A stretch of DNA of 64,000 nt from Nectonema munidae. Its lineage: Eukaryota > Nematomorpha > Nectonematoida > Nectonematidae. Under the pieces are notes generated by a model. The model was given only the letters and a program-made list of their open reading frames with translations. It was not told the DNA's origin and ran no database searches. Where the stretch lies: contig JAUIRK010000058.1 in NCBI GenBank assembly GCA_030549495.1, positions 38,501 through 102,500 of the forward strand, given 5' to 3'. Position numbers and translations under genes: made by a program. This document shows positions 1 to 11,600 of the stretch, piece by piece. The stretch's first letter is position 1; each line of letters begins with the position of its first letter.

Positions 1-829
1 GTCGCTTAATAAATTTTCATATTCAAAAATAGAATTATATTATTGTAGTGATAAGATATCATTACTTAGTTTTTCAAAATTAAAACAGTTGATTTTTAGC
101 TGAATTTCAAAAATTGTAAAAATCTTTTTATAAAAATTTTTTAATCCAAAACTAATTTCATATATTTATTCGACCTTTGCTCTTTAAGGTCTTATGATAC
201 GAAAAGTGACAATAATAAAATATCACTATGATAATTTAGATCAGGTAGAATAAGTGTTGATAAGAAAGCAATACTTTATATTAACTTAATTTTATGTAAA
301 GGCTACACTGACCAAATTCAACACCTAAAAGAAATCACCAAAGAAGGGCAGTCAATTGAAAGCCAACTTTTCCTGGCCAAGACAGGAGAAGAAATTGCAA
401 TATGAGAATAGTAATATTCCTTTCATTAAAATCATTAGAGAGATGTAGGGCAGGTGATTCATATTTGCTTAATACTAATGATAGAGAAAACACTATTAAT
501 GGAGAGTTTTGATTTTATGATTATTACACAAAATAGTTTCTGTTAATCTGCATTTAAGTTAACTATTTTTTAAATGCAACATTAAAATTCCATTATAACA
601 AGGTTCGATTGTATAGTTAAAGTCTCTGAAAACAATAAATTCATATTTTATTGTTTAACCCGTTAACGACCAGAATAATCAGACGATATCTAATGTAAAG
701 CAGACGATTTTATTTTTGTAAAGTGGACACAGGGCGTTAACGGGTTAATGTAATTATTTAATTAATAATTTGGTTAATGGGATTGAATATTATTTGTTGT
801 TCTATATAAATCGTGTTTTTGTTTTTTAG
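1..829 (+). other. Intron (inferred) of TFIP11 upstream of the first visible exon
   Basis: No host coding sequence is seen here. The stretch ends in a pyrimidine-rich tract and an AG at 828-829 that opens the first visible TFIP11 exon, so it is most simply the 3' part of an intron. The missing N-terminal part of TFIP11 (TIP_N and G-patch regions) must lie further upstream. The only recognisable object is a small TTAA-flanked MITE at 659-744. Confidence 0.6.
655..748. mobile_element. 86-bp piggyBac-like MITE with TTAA target duplications
   Basis: The element body is 659-744. It begins CCCGTTAACGACC and ends in the inverted form of CCCGTTAACGCCC, and is flanked on both sides by TTAA (655-658 and 745-748). 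A terminal CCC plus a TTAA duplication is the piggyBac signature. The interior contains the word CAGACGATAT, shared with the related element at 29,095-29,200. It has no coding capacity, so it would need a transposase in trans. Confidence 0.75.
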
Positions 830-3800
830 ACTTTGAAAATATTTCAAATAAGCATTTGAAGTCAATACAAGATGATAAGCTGTTTTCACAACAATCGAAA
901 GCCACTGCAGCAGCATTTGACATTCCTGAACTGCGAAACAGTTTAACAATTCTAGTCAATATGTGCGAAAAAGCTGTTGCGAGAAACACTGAACAAGTTT
1001 GTGTTGAGCAAGAAAACATAATCAAGTATTCGGACATGGAAGAAAAGCTTGCTTTGCGCATCAAAGAGGATAAGGTGCAGATCAAGAAGTTGGAAGCTAT
1101 TTTGGATTTGATTAGAATGTTTGACGTTGACGCTGAAGGTAGAGAAATGGACGTTGCGAAAGGCGTAGAAAAGTGCAAGGAAGTCGTTATTAAGCTGATA
1201 ACGGAGTTTGGAGGCGAATGCAGGCTGTACAAATTGTCTGAAATATTTTCAGCTGTAGTGATCCCCATGCTGAGAGAGTTCTTCCAGAGATGGCCTGTAT
1301 TTCAAGATTTCAAGTATGGCTTAAACATGATTAAGGATTGGCAGGTGATTCTTGAGAAAGATAAAGTGTTCCATCAAAAGTATGACGCCATTTTATGGAA
1401 AGCCTGGCTTCCGCCGGTTCGAAGAGCCATACTTGACTGGAATTGTAAAGAATGCAACACTTTACTGAATTTATTCGAATTTTGGTTTCCTCTTTTGCCA
1501 TCCTGGATCATTAAAAATATCAACACCCAGTTGATTTTGCCTAAACTCCAGCAGGGCATTAATGATTGGAATCCTGTTAAAGATGTTGTTCCTGTCCATA
1601 CATGGATTCACCCATGGCTTCCTATTTTAGGTTTTCTTTTTTATATGCTTCTTTTATTTTATATTGGTGCTATTTGAAATATTATGAACATTTTAATAGC
1701 TCAAAAAATATGTTTCGAATTTAGATTCTCATTCTAAGTAACAAATTTTCAAGATATTTATGGCTTTTTATGTTTAATCGATCATTCCTAGTAAAAAAAA
1801 TAGTAATCGTATTTTTTTTATAAAACCAAAAAATAATTTGAATTAATTATTTTAAGTAAAGTAAAAAATTTTCCCTACCTCTAATAAATAAGTAAATGTA
1901 TCTATCGGTTGGGTGGTATAAATCTCAGTGTTCGGTTATATAAATCAACATTCATATTTTTCCAGTATTTTCCTAAACAAAAAGAATTTGCATTTTTATG
2001 CACTAAACTATGAGAAACAAAACTTGAATTTTCGTATTCGGAGCCAACATGTTGCAAAATCTATACTTGAATCGGATTAACTAGATGAAAATTTCAAAAT
2101 TGAAAGGAGTTAGTGAAACCCTTCATCTCTTGCTTTATCAACGTATTTTCCCCTAAATAACGCCTTTTTTGGGACGAAGTTCATGTACGGCCACTGCACG
2201 TCCACATACACAATATGTTGTGGTATAAACGAGGTTCTCGTATGATTGAACACGCAAAAATGATTAAAAAGTATTAACTAAATAATTATTTCAAAATGTC
2301 TCCTTTTTTCCATTTCTATTTTGATACTCTTTATTATTATTGTTTATAAATTGAGATTAACGCCACCCCCTTGACTACCTCATGGTGAGATCACATGATA
2401 CCCGAGTATATACATATATGGTTTCCATGTGACCAAAATTTGAATGCTAATACTTTGGCTTATGTCACTCAAGCTCTAAGAAACATGAAATTATTATCAG
2501 AGTATAACATTCTTAATGGGTGTGCAAACTTTTATTGTAGAATTTCGATTGTAATTAGAATTTTATCGAATTTGTAAATAAGATATATCCTTTGTATGCT
2601 ACATATAGATTATATACTATTTCTTTATCTTTGTTACCAATGTAAACGTTTGTTTGTGCTAGTGCATATAGACAGAATTTAAATTAATGTTTAATTTGTT
2701 GATTCTTTAATAAAAAAAGTAAGAACTTACTGATTTTGTTTTTTATGCTCAAATTATTATAAGCTTGTATCTGAATAGATCCTTTTTAATGAGTATCGTC
2801 ATTTTATAGATTATTGTTTATTTAAATTTCAATATTTCCATCTTTTTCTTTATTTTATATTTGGAATGAATTAACTGTTCTTTTTGTGCATTTTAGAAGA
2901 TGAACTAAAGCCAATCTTTGATTTGATACGATTTAAGATTGGCTCTGCTCTTTCAGCATGGCACCCAAGCGATTCTTCTGCTAAGCTTCTCATTTCCCCT
3001 TGGAAGGAGGTTTGGTCGAGCCAAGAGTTTGACCAATTCATCATCAAGTACATTTTGCCCAAACTCAATTTTTGTCTTGCCAATGACTTCGTCATCAATC
3101 CCAAACAACAAATTATGCAGCCATGGAAGTAAATCTTTTTTCAATTTTTGATTAAAAGTTATTGTTACTTAACTAACTGAATTAACTAACTTAAGTAAAT
3201 AATCATCCAATTTATTTTTAGCAAAATAAATATAAATTAAGCTCTAAATGTTCACATTTTAAATTTATTGATATTTTCATATTTAATTAAAATCAAAGTA
3301 AATATATTAGAATTTCTTTGCAAATTTTTTTTATATATATGCTGAATAAAAAAGAATCACAAATAAATTACTTTAAAATCTTCCAAATAGTTACCTCATT
3401 TTCGTTATGCTCAATACCACTTTCTTTTCTAACTTTCTTATCATCTGAATGATTCCTTGTTAGCCCCTTCCGAAAACAATCACTGCAAGAAGAATTAAGT
3501 TGATAATAAGATTATTGCGATATTTCTTACTAAATTTTTCTATTTTACTAACTTTAATTGAAGTTAAAGGCAAAAATTAGAAAAATTATATATTAACCGG
3601 AATTAAAAATAAATTGGAGTTTTAAACCCTGGACATTTCAAGAAATGGCTTGCGCGAGCTCCTGAAGTTCGATCATTGAACTTTTTTGCCGTCTAAAGCG
3701 AAACCGGAATTTCTGATTAGTTCTCCTTTAAAAAATAATTCACTTTACTTATTCAATAATTTCAATGAAAATTAAAAAAAATCTAGAAGAATATTTTAGC

Positions 3801-6800
3801 TGATAATTTGGTACAGTAAACTCCCGATACCTTGAAGTCCTGGGGACCCACCCAATTATTTCGAGTTAAACAAATTTGCATTGTCAACTAGTACGATGTT
3901 TCCGATTTTGTTAAATGAATACATTTTTAATCATGACTATTCTGCCCATGCGCTAATTTAAGGAATCAAAACTTAAAAAATTATTTAGAATATATTTTTT
4001 ATATAAAAAAAAAAGAACAAGAGCATATATATACAAAAATACGATAAATTACGTGAAAAAGATCTCAGCACTTCGGGCTTGCCCGCCTAAGGATAATAAT
4101 AAATCAGGTTATAATAAATCAAAGCAATTTATTAGTACTGAAAATGTTCTACAACGAAATAATGAAACATTCGTAATGCATACTTCTATTGATTTGTCAT
4201 ATTAGAACTTGGTATTCAAAGCTTTGGAAATGTTTTGCAACACGATGATGGGCTGCAATTCACAGAGAGCATTCAAAATTGCTATTGAGAATAATTTGAG
4301 TTTGAGTTTCAAAGCATGTACGTTCACATCAAAGCACGCATGTGTTACTTCGACTTAAGCGAAATTTTCACTTACCCGACTTTGAGTTAAACGAAGAATT
4401 TGACATGTGTGGGATACGGCTGGGACTTAGACCGCGAATTGACTTAGAGTTAGGCGGAATTGCGAATGATCTAATTTTAAGTTATCGGGAGTTTATTGTT
4501 TGTATTTTTCTTTTTTATAATGGAATGTTTGGCGTTTTTTTAATTTGAAGAGATTTTTTGATTCTAATAACTTTTTTTCTTCGAATTTCAGTTGGATAAT
4601 GGATTGGCGTACACTTTTTTCAAAAGAACAAATCGATTCTATTCTTTATCATCACTTCTGGCCAAAGTGGCATGGCTCTCTACGCGTTTGGTTGGCGTTA
4701 GGCGGCGCTAATTTCAACGAAATCTCCATGTGGTATAATGGCTGGAAAAATACGCTAGTTGAATTTGACTTGGATGAGAGTGCTCAAAGTCAAATGAACC
4801 TGAGCAAAGCTCTCCTTGCAATAGACAATGCCATGAGTTAGTGCTTTTATTTATGTTCATTCAACCTTTATTCTTGTTCTATTTCATCATAAGAATGTAA
4901 ATCAGCTAATCAGATGTGAAACAGCTAATCTGATTACTTTCCTAATATGTGATCCATGTGATTATTTTTCTTAATTAAATATGATTTTCTAAAACAAAGT
5001 TTAAGTATATTTTGTTATAGTTTTTAGTGTGTCTATTCTGTCTCCATTTTAAATGTATCCTTATTCCTTCGCAGCAGCGGGAATTTAGTCATTGATAATG
5101 CGGTACGTGGTCTTTTGTGATCTTCGTTCTTCCCAAGATCACGTGACGATTTGTTCTCAATCGACCAAGGCACATGTGTGACGTAGAACTGGAAACAGTG
5201 CTTTGGCACACTTGACTTACAAGAATAAGACAATCTAATCCTCTTGTTTATAGCTTGGTTGCGGCCATACGTTATTCCATTCCTGACTACTTGGTGTGTA
5301 AAAGCAGGGTTTTGAGCCGTTGCAGATATATTCACTAAGAAACGAAACAGATTATATATTATGAGAGAGGAACATTAGGATTGGGATTAAATAAGGACAC
5401 TACTTAACAGAGTCGGGCGGCCACTCTAAATTTTAGGGTGAGGAATATACATATGTGCGTGATGGGTATATCATTGATAGGGATCACACCCTGTAACATA
5501 TTAGTGCTTATTTACCGTCACTTTTTACGTGGAATTTTTTGTAGATGCTTATTTAGGTTACAAAAGAGTTGTGATAAAAAAAGCTTTAGTTTAAAAGACT
5601 TTAGTTGTACTCTGTGTGATGATAGTCTGAACTTCTGAAGGTCACATCTTCTCAAGGTGATGGATATTTGAAAATTATAGCACTGGACTACTGGTACAAG
5701 TCCATAACTTAGTATAAGCTAGCTAAACAATACGCTATACTTTTTATATACGAATAAAATACTTTTATTTATTAAAAAAAATCATCATTAATAAGTTGTA
5801 TATAGATGTCATTTCTATATTTCTAATACAGTTAATTTAATCAGAAATTTATCGGGGATCAATAATTTTCTCAAGAATTTATCGATAAACATATTCTCGT
5901 TAATTTGCGCGCCATTTTAAACGTAAATCAATCACTTCTCTATATTACAATTATTTATACTTCTTCCTTATCACTTATAAAATTATATTTATTTAGTTGT
6001 CATCCGATGGATAGAACTAAAAACTTTTAATTTTAAACCAGATTTAAATCTCTAAGGAGCTAAAAAATATTATGTGCTGGAGTGGCCCATAAGCTAGTTT
6101 TCTAGATATAATATATTGCCCAAAGTAAAAACATTTTCCTTGGGGGGGGGGGGGGTTTAGGTAATCTTGGGTTCAAAACCTAAACTCGGCATAAAATTGC
6201 ACTCTGATTTAATAAAATTATGAATCTACTGCAAAAACTGCTAAAGGCTTTTCCACACACTATATAAAAATTATATTAAGAAAATATATGTTATGAAAAA
6301 TTGGATTTTTTTTTAAATGTTGTTAATACTTTTTTTGGTATTTACCATTTCAAAATTAAAAAAACAGTTGAGTCAATTGACTCAAAAATTCAAAAGGTGT
6401 TTACTCGGTTTGAAATAAAACTTCTTTTTTGACTGACTTGTTAAGCTGATAATGAAATGGTGTAATCTGAGGCGAGCAACAACCTTTATACAAATAGCGT
6501 TTGAAAGGCGAACAATTTTAGGTTAACAATTTCTGTTAAATGCTTACTTTTTATTACTAATTATCATCACTTCCAGCATGAAGTATACGTCTATTTCATT
6601 AGCAGTTGGTCTGGCATCTCTGATGACATTTTAATTAATTGAATTTTTGTTTTTGTGAAAAATGAAATTAATCTCCTACTTTTAGATTCCATCAACACAA
6701 CAAACATGAGCAATCCTCAAACTGGAACTTACTCAGAGTTTCCATTGAACCCCAACGTCCCTATTCCTGCCCCACCAAACTTGCCACAACCCTTTGGCTT

Positions 6801-7104
6801 CGACTACTCCAGCAACAACAACAACTTCCCCAGCCAAAACGCAAACCTTTATCAACAAAGGCACCACCATTTTCCTCTTTCCCATGTTAACGTTTCCTTC
6901 AAAGAAATCCTCTTTCAAAAGGCTTCCGAGTTGAGTATAACGCATTTCATGCTCTCAAACAGGATGCACGATGGCAACCAAATATACCAATTCGGGCACA
7001 CCCAAATCTACATCCATCTTGATGTCGTTTACATGCTGTGTCAGGGATTTTGGAAGCCCATTTCAATGAATGACTTGATAGCGATTTCCTTATCAAATAA
7101 TTAA
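830..7104 (+). CDS. TFIP11: TFIP11 (tuftelin-interacting protein 11), 3' part in four exons
   Basis: A spliceosome disassembly factor (yeast Ntr1 counterpart) that recruits and activates the DEAH helicase DHX15 to release the intron lariat; nuclear. Exons read as 830-1630, 2897-3128, 4592-4836 and 6686-7104. All junctions are GT/AG and keep frame, giving 564 residues after a split first codon. The human protein is about 840 residues, so roughly the N-terminal third, including the G-patch that contacts the helicase, lies outside the window. The visible part is the GCFC domain, shown by conserved stretches such as HTWIHPWLP, SALSAWHPSDSSAKLLISPW and the WIMDW segment. The last exon has an N/P/Q-rich stretch and then the conserved C-terminal domain (ITHFMLSNRMHDGNQIYQFG). 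Exon joins were inferred by eye against remembered family sequence. Confidence in the family is very high; individual splice sites are likely. Confidence 0.95.
1631..2896 (+). other. TFIP11 intron, 1.3 kb
   Basis: The donor follows CTATTTTAG (GTTTTC) and the acceptor is TTTTAG before AAGATGAAC. The split codon rebuilds Glu in the family context LPI-E-DELKP. The sequence is AT-rich and I recognise no repeat or coding segment in it. Confidence 0.8.
3129..4591 (+). other. TFIP11 intron, 1.5 kb, carrying a Tigger-like element
   Basis: The donor is GTAAAT after CCATGGAA and the acceptor is TTTCAG. The split codon becomes Asn. The right half is occupied by the inverted-repeat element at 3814-4498, which ends less than 100 bp before the acceptor, so the insertion stopped short of the likely branch-point region. 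The left half shows nothing recognisable. Confidence 0.8.
3814..4498. mobile_element. Tigger/pogo-like non-autonomous DNA transposon
   Basis: Left end CAGTAAACTCCCGATA (3814-3829) pairs with right end TATCGGGAGTTTATTG (4483-4498), whose reverse complement is CAATAAACTCCCGATA: 15 of 16 bases match. A TA precedes the left end; the right flank is TT, so the duplication is decayed. Subterminal segments on both sides share words such as GAGTTAAACRAA in inverted order. About 685 bp with no intact transposase. The CAGT start and TA target fit the pogo/Tigger group of Tc1/mariner. Confidence 0.65.
4837..6685 (+). other. TFIP11 last intron, 1.85 kb
   Basis: The donor is GTTAGT at 4837 and the acceptor TTTTAG at 6685; the split codon becomes Asn. 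A tract of fourteen G occurs at 6142-6155, a pattern seen near several repeats in this window. The 5030-5640 part is less AT-rich than its surroundings and holds a 100-codon minus-strand frame (5033-5335) that I cannot assign. It may be old transposon sequence. Confidence 0.75.
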
Positions 7105-7108
7105 TAAA
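7103..7108 (+). terminator. Candidate poly(A) signal of TFIP11
   Basis: An AATAAA overlaps the TAA stop codon of TFIP11. If used, the 3' UTR would be only some 20-30 nt. Later A/T-rich hexamers cannot be excluded. Confidence 0.4.
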
Positions 7109-8654
7109 TTTTTAACAAACTTGCGCATTGACTTCCCTTGAAAAGCCTCTATATTAGCCATAAGCTACCTATCCCGGCGCTACACTTAAACTACACGTGG
7201 GTGAGGGTAAAGCTGAATTCTAAGTAGAGGGAAGAGTTAATATTAAAACTTAGTGTTTAAATCGATTCTTTGAACCAAAAAATAGACTGCTTGCAAAAAA
7301 ATTGTTAGCGTCATTAATCCCTATGTATGCATACATGCAAGTACTTACGTTAAAAAACATCTTTACATACAATTCTTAATATGTTTTGTTTTACATTAGT
7401 ATTTTAATTTGACTGATGAAAACCAAAATTTCAATTTTCTAGTTACATTTTTTAAATAAATAAAAAATAAAACTAAAAATGATTATTTTTCTCAAATTTT
7501 AGGGGTTTCTTTTATTTTTTAACATAATATTTTTAAAAAACACAACTAGAGCATCTTATTTTTATCAAAAATTTTAGATTAACTCCTCCTCCCACTTCAT
7601 TAGGTCAACAAAAGTCACATTTTAATTGATAAATCAACGTTTTTAATTATCCATTTTTAAAAGTAATCTAGATTTTGTCAAAATTTCAGAAAATAAATGA
7701 AGAGAAAGTTTTTGAGAGTTCTGAAATAGCTTTTATATATCAAAGAGTTCGCAAACTTGGGGAAATACTTAGTTTTAAATTTTACATAAGGATTTTCGAA
7801 AAACAAGCCCGATATGAGAATCCTTGGATATATACTTTCCTTGGATCGTGAAATTCGCACACTAGTGACCAGTGGTGTTTGTAACATTTAAATGTTAGAT
7901 GTACTACATATTAAAATTAATATATAATTTCTTTATACATTAATACTTAATTTACACACATTATTTACACCTTATACTATAGCACACATGACCTTCTAAT
8001 TCTTACACAAATCATAGCCTAGCAAACACTAAATCGAAGGTTTTGAGCTTAGACGTCTATATTCAAAAGATTGTACGCACTTATCATAAAGACAGAGATT
8101 CTAGGAAGATGATGACAAGTCAACGCCCTGAAAAAGAAAAAAGGACTTTTGAAACAAGGTTATAAGACAAAGGTACCTTGGAGTGTTTTCATTTACAATG
8201 GTCAATTGTACCGCTTGTGTTCATGCAGCCACAAGCTCATTCCCAAAACAAAAATATGTTAAATTTGTATTAAATTTACAGTTGTAATAAATCGTTCTAT
8301 TTTGTTTAAAGATTCATCACTTCAAGCGGTCTATAAAAATTTTAATTTCCATTGCTAAGAGTCTGCGAACAAAAAAGTTTGTCGAAGCCTGAATTCTTAA
8401 AGTTTGACCAAGAAAAACGTATCTGATTCAAGTTTAATTTAAAACAAATTTATTAATCCCAGAATTGAATAAATGAGAAAATATCACTAATAAATTAAAT
8501 CTTTATATGTTACAAACATTATATATATATTTATTATAAATTATAACTCAGTATACTTAAAAAAAATTGGCTAGCAATTCTAACATTGCAAAACAAACTC
8601 CAATAGGTTATTCCAAAAATACGAGCTTCATGGCTCCGCAAACACCACATCTTT
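7109..8654. other. Intergenic region between convergent TFIP11 and huntingtin
   Basis: No host gene is recognised here. The two genes end facing each other, about 1.55 kb apart. The region has one SINE tail fragment (8168-8235) and AT-rich sequence otherwise. A TTTATT at 8530-8535 reads AATAAA on the minus strand and is a candidate poly(A) signal for huntingtin, about 120 nt past its stop. Confidence 0.6.
8168..8235 (-). repeat. SINE fragment (tail part only)
   Basis: The plus strand reads AAGGTACCTTGGAGTGTTTT and then a diverged form of the segment ending GCGCCGCTTGT seen in the full copies at 26.3 and 27.5 kb. Only the 3' tail is present; the tRNA-like head is missing. It is strongly diverged, hence old. 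Confidence 0.55.
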
Positions 8655-11600
8655 TTAAGGAAGATCATTTGCAGCAGTAACACCATCATCATCATCATCA
8701 TTATTCAAGGAGTTTATACTCTCAGTATTTGAAAGCAGTATTCGTTTTAAAAGGCTGTCACCTTCATTACATGAAAGAGCGTAATGTGTCTCCGTGAATA
8801 AAGCTTTGATCTTGGGAAGGAGAGAAGGATCATGTTCAGCGACTTGAGAAATAACTTGAAATGAAGTCTGAAGAAGGATGTAGTAGCAAGAGTCTTTCGT
8901 GAGAAGAGAAGAAGATGGAAAAACATCAAGCGCAGGAAAGTAGGAGGGGGATGAGGGAGTGGGTATGCAAGTTAGGAAAGTGGTGATGTGCTGAATACTA
9001 CTCTGTTGACGGCTTTGCGCAGAAGAAGGCAGGCTCGGTGGATGTGAGGTGTTCACACTTTGTAGGAATAGAAGGAGCCAGTGATGAATGAGTTTTGTAT
9101 TTCCTTGTTCGGCAAGCTTTTTAAATGCTCTGTGAAGTACGCGAGATACAAATCTTTGAGATATGCAGCAGGGATTTAAGGAACAATACTGCGACATGAT
9201 TTTGTTTATAACATCACTCTCTGACATTTCTTCAACGAAAAGAGTGATCGTTAATTCAGCGCCATTTAGCGCATTCAAGTGAAAATTTGTGTAGCTTTTG
9301 GTGAAGTGGTCAAACAGAGTGAGAACTGATTCAATGGCAGAAAAAGACACAATTTCTTTTGAAGCGAGGTTTTGCTCGGCGTCATCGCTATTCTGCTTTG
9401 TTTCTTCAACTGATTTACGGGCGATGTTCTGCTTGATCTTGTAGAGTGCTATTAAGAAGAGGTCAACGAACGATTTGGACAAGAGATTAGGAAAGATAGC
9501 GTATTTGATGCTAAATTTTAGAATTTTATTCACGTAATTAACATCCAAAATGTTAAGCATGATAACACGTTGAAGAAGAACACAGGTGCAGGAAAAGAGC
9601 CGACTATTTCTTAGTATGAGAGAAAGTGCAGTGGGCTGATCAAAAATTTGCAAAATTTGATCACAAATGTCATGCGGAAAGGAGTCAAACTCCTGCCGCG
9701 CACTTTCAACTTTTGATTGGCTCTGTCCGACATTTTTAAATGTTTCACAGATGTAAAAAGACGCAGTGAGAATGTAATAGGAATGTTGAATCGAAGAAGA
9801 AACAGTATCAAACTCGTTCAATTTGGTCAGTGATGTCAGAGGGAAATGAGAGCTAGTATAATTTACAAGCGTATTAATAATGTGCTCACTACAGTAGGGG
9901 TTACTTTCGAGAAATGAGAGGATGGATATCAGTGCTAACAACTGACACTGCACCAATTCACTCTCGAACATACTTTGCAAAAGTTTTTCAGTGTTTTCGT
10001 CGAAGATTCGTGTATGCCCCAGGACACACTTGAACTTCGTGATCGCGAAGAGGAGCCAGGAAGTGAAAACTTCATCGTCCTTGTAAAAAGGAAACGCTTT
10101 AATGGATTCGAGAACAGGAAGAACGCTCTCAAATTGGTGGAGGTGGGTGAAGAATGAAGAAATCATGATGAAGGACTTTATGATTTTCAGGGTGATAGGA
10201 AGAAAATTGGGAGAAGTGGATTGCGCAGAAGTAACAAAGCTAGAAGATATGAAGGAGATCAAAGAAGCATAATTATCCGTTAAAAGCTTCAAACAAGAAA
10301 ACAAATCAATGCCACTTTCTTCGTGCAACGGCGTCAACTTGGATTCCAGAAGAATCATACTCACTTCGCTTCCCTTGTTCACAGGTGGCGTAGGACTTTG
10401 AGCGAAGGTTGACTTGGCAGAAGAAGAATCTTCGGAGTGAGTGTAAACAGGGGGAGGGGTGTGTTTGAAATTAACACCACAGAATTGCCACAAAGCCGTT
10501 ATACTTACTTGATCGATATCGAAGTACGGATAACAGGGAAGGCAGTTGTGGTTGCTCTTCAAAAAATTGAAAGAAAAATTTTTCACTTGTGTCGGCACTC
10601 TTTTAAAAATGTAGGAAAGGTGTTGCAGGAAATTATGTGCCTGTGATGAGATGTTTTTATGTCGAGAGATAGATGTGTAGAACGAGTGGTTGAGGGGATT
10701 TCCATTGAGATTTGTGTAAAGGACTAAAGAAGTCAACGCTGAAATGGCAGACTCTTTCACGTAGAGAGAATCTTGGAATTGTTCTTCATCGTGGGAATCC
10801 TTTATGCCTGCTTCCGTTAAAACTCCATTCAAAACCATCCAAATTTCTTCGAAAGTTTTTCGCTTAGTCCAGCCGAAGTGACGTATGAAGTTCGTGAGTT
10901 CAATAAATTGGTCTACATTTGTACAGCAGTCTCGCAACTCTGTAAGGATATTAGACTTTTTAAATGCATTCAACTCACTTTCAGAGGAAGTTTGTTGGAT
11001 TGCAGAGATGATAGCGTAATAGTCGAAATAGCGCAACATCTCATAAAAAGCACTCATCAGAAGTGATGATATGCATGAGTGCTGGTGGAGAGGTGAACTG
11101 TAAAGCTGAACAAACAAATGATTCGCTGTTCCTAAATTCTGCTTGAAAGATAACACAACTGTAGAATTTATGCTGGGAATGATTGTCATTTCTTTTAAAG
11201 TAGAAATCACATTGAACTCACTTGCCACATGAAACAAAATGGAAAAAATTTTATTAGCGAAAACATCATCATCATCATTCTCCAACTTTATTGACACCTC
11301 TCTCTGAAAAAAAAGCCTTTGAAAGTAGCCAGCAATACATTTCATATACTTAATGAAAATATCGATAGCCAGAGAGGTCTTATTGTTCAAGGTCTCACAC
11401 ATTTTATGAGTTATATCACAGAAAGCATTATCAATAAGGGATATCATGCCTGGTTCCAATGCAAAGTAGCGCGAATTCCTTTTATGCCTTGAATGAGCTA
11501 TAGGCTGCCAAATGGTTCTGTGTAGAATCGAGAGAGCATCTTTCCAAGATAACAGTGTAATTCCTTGTCCAATTTTTCCCAAAATCACATCTCTGATCAC

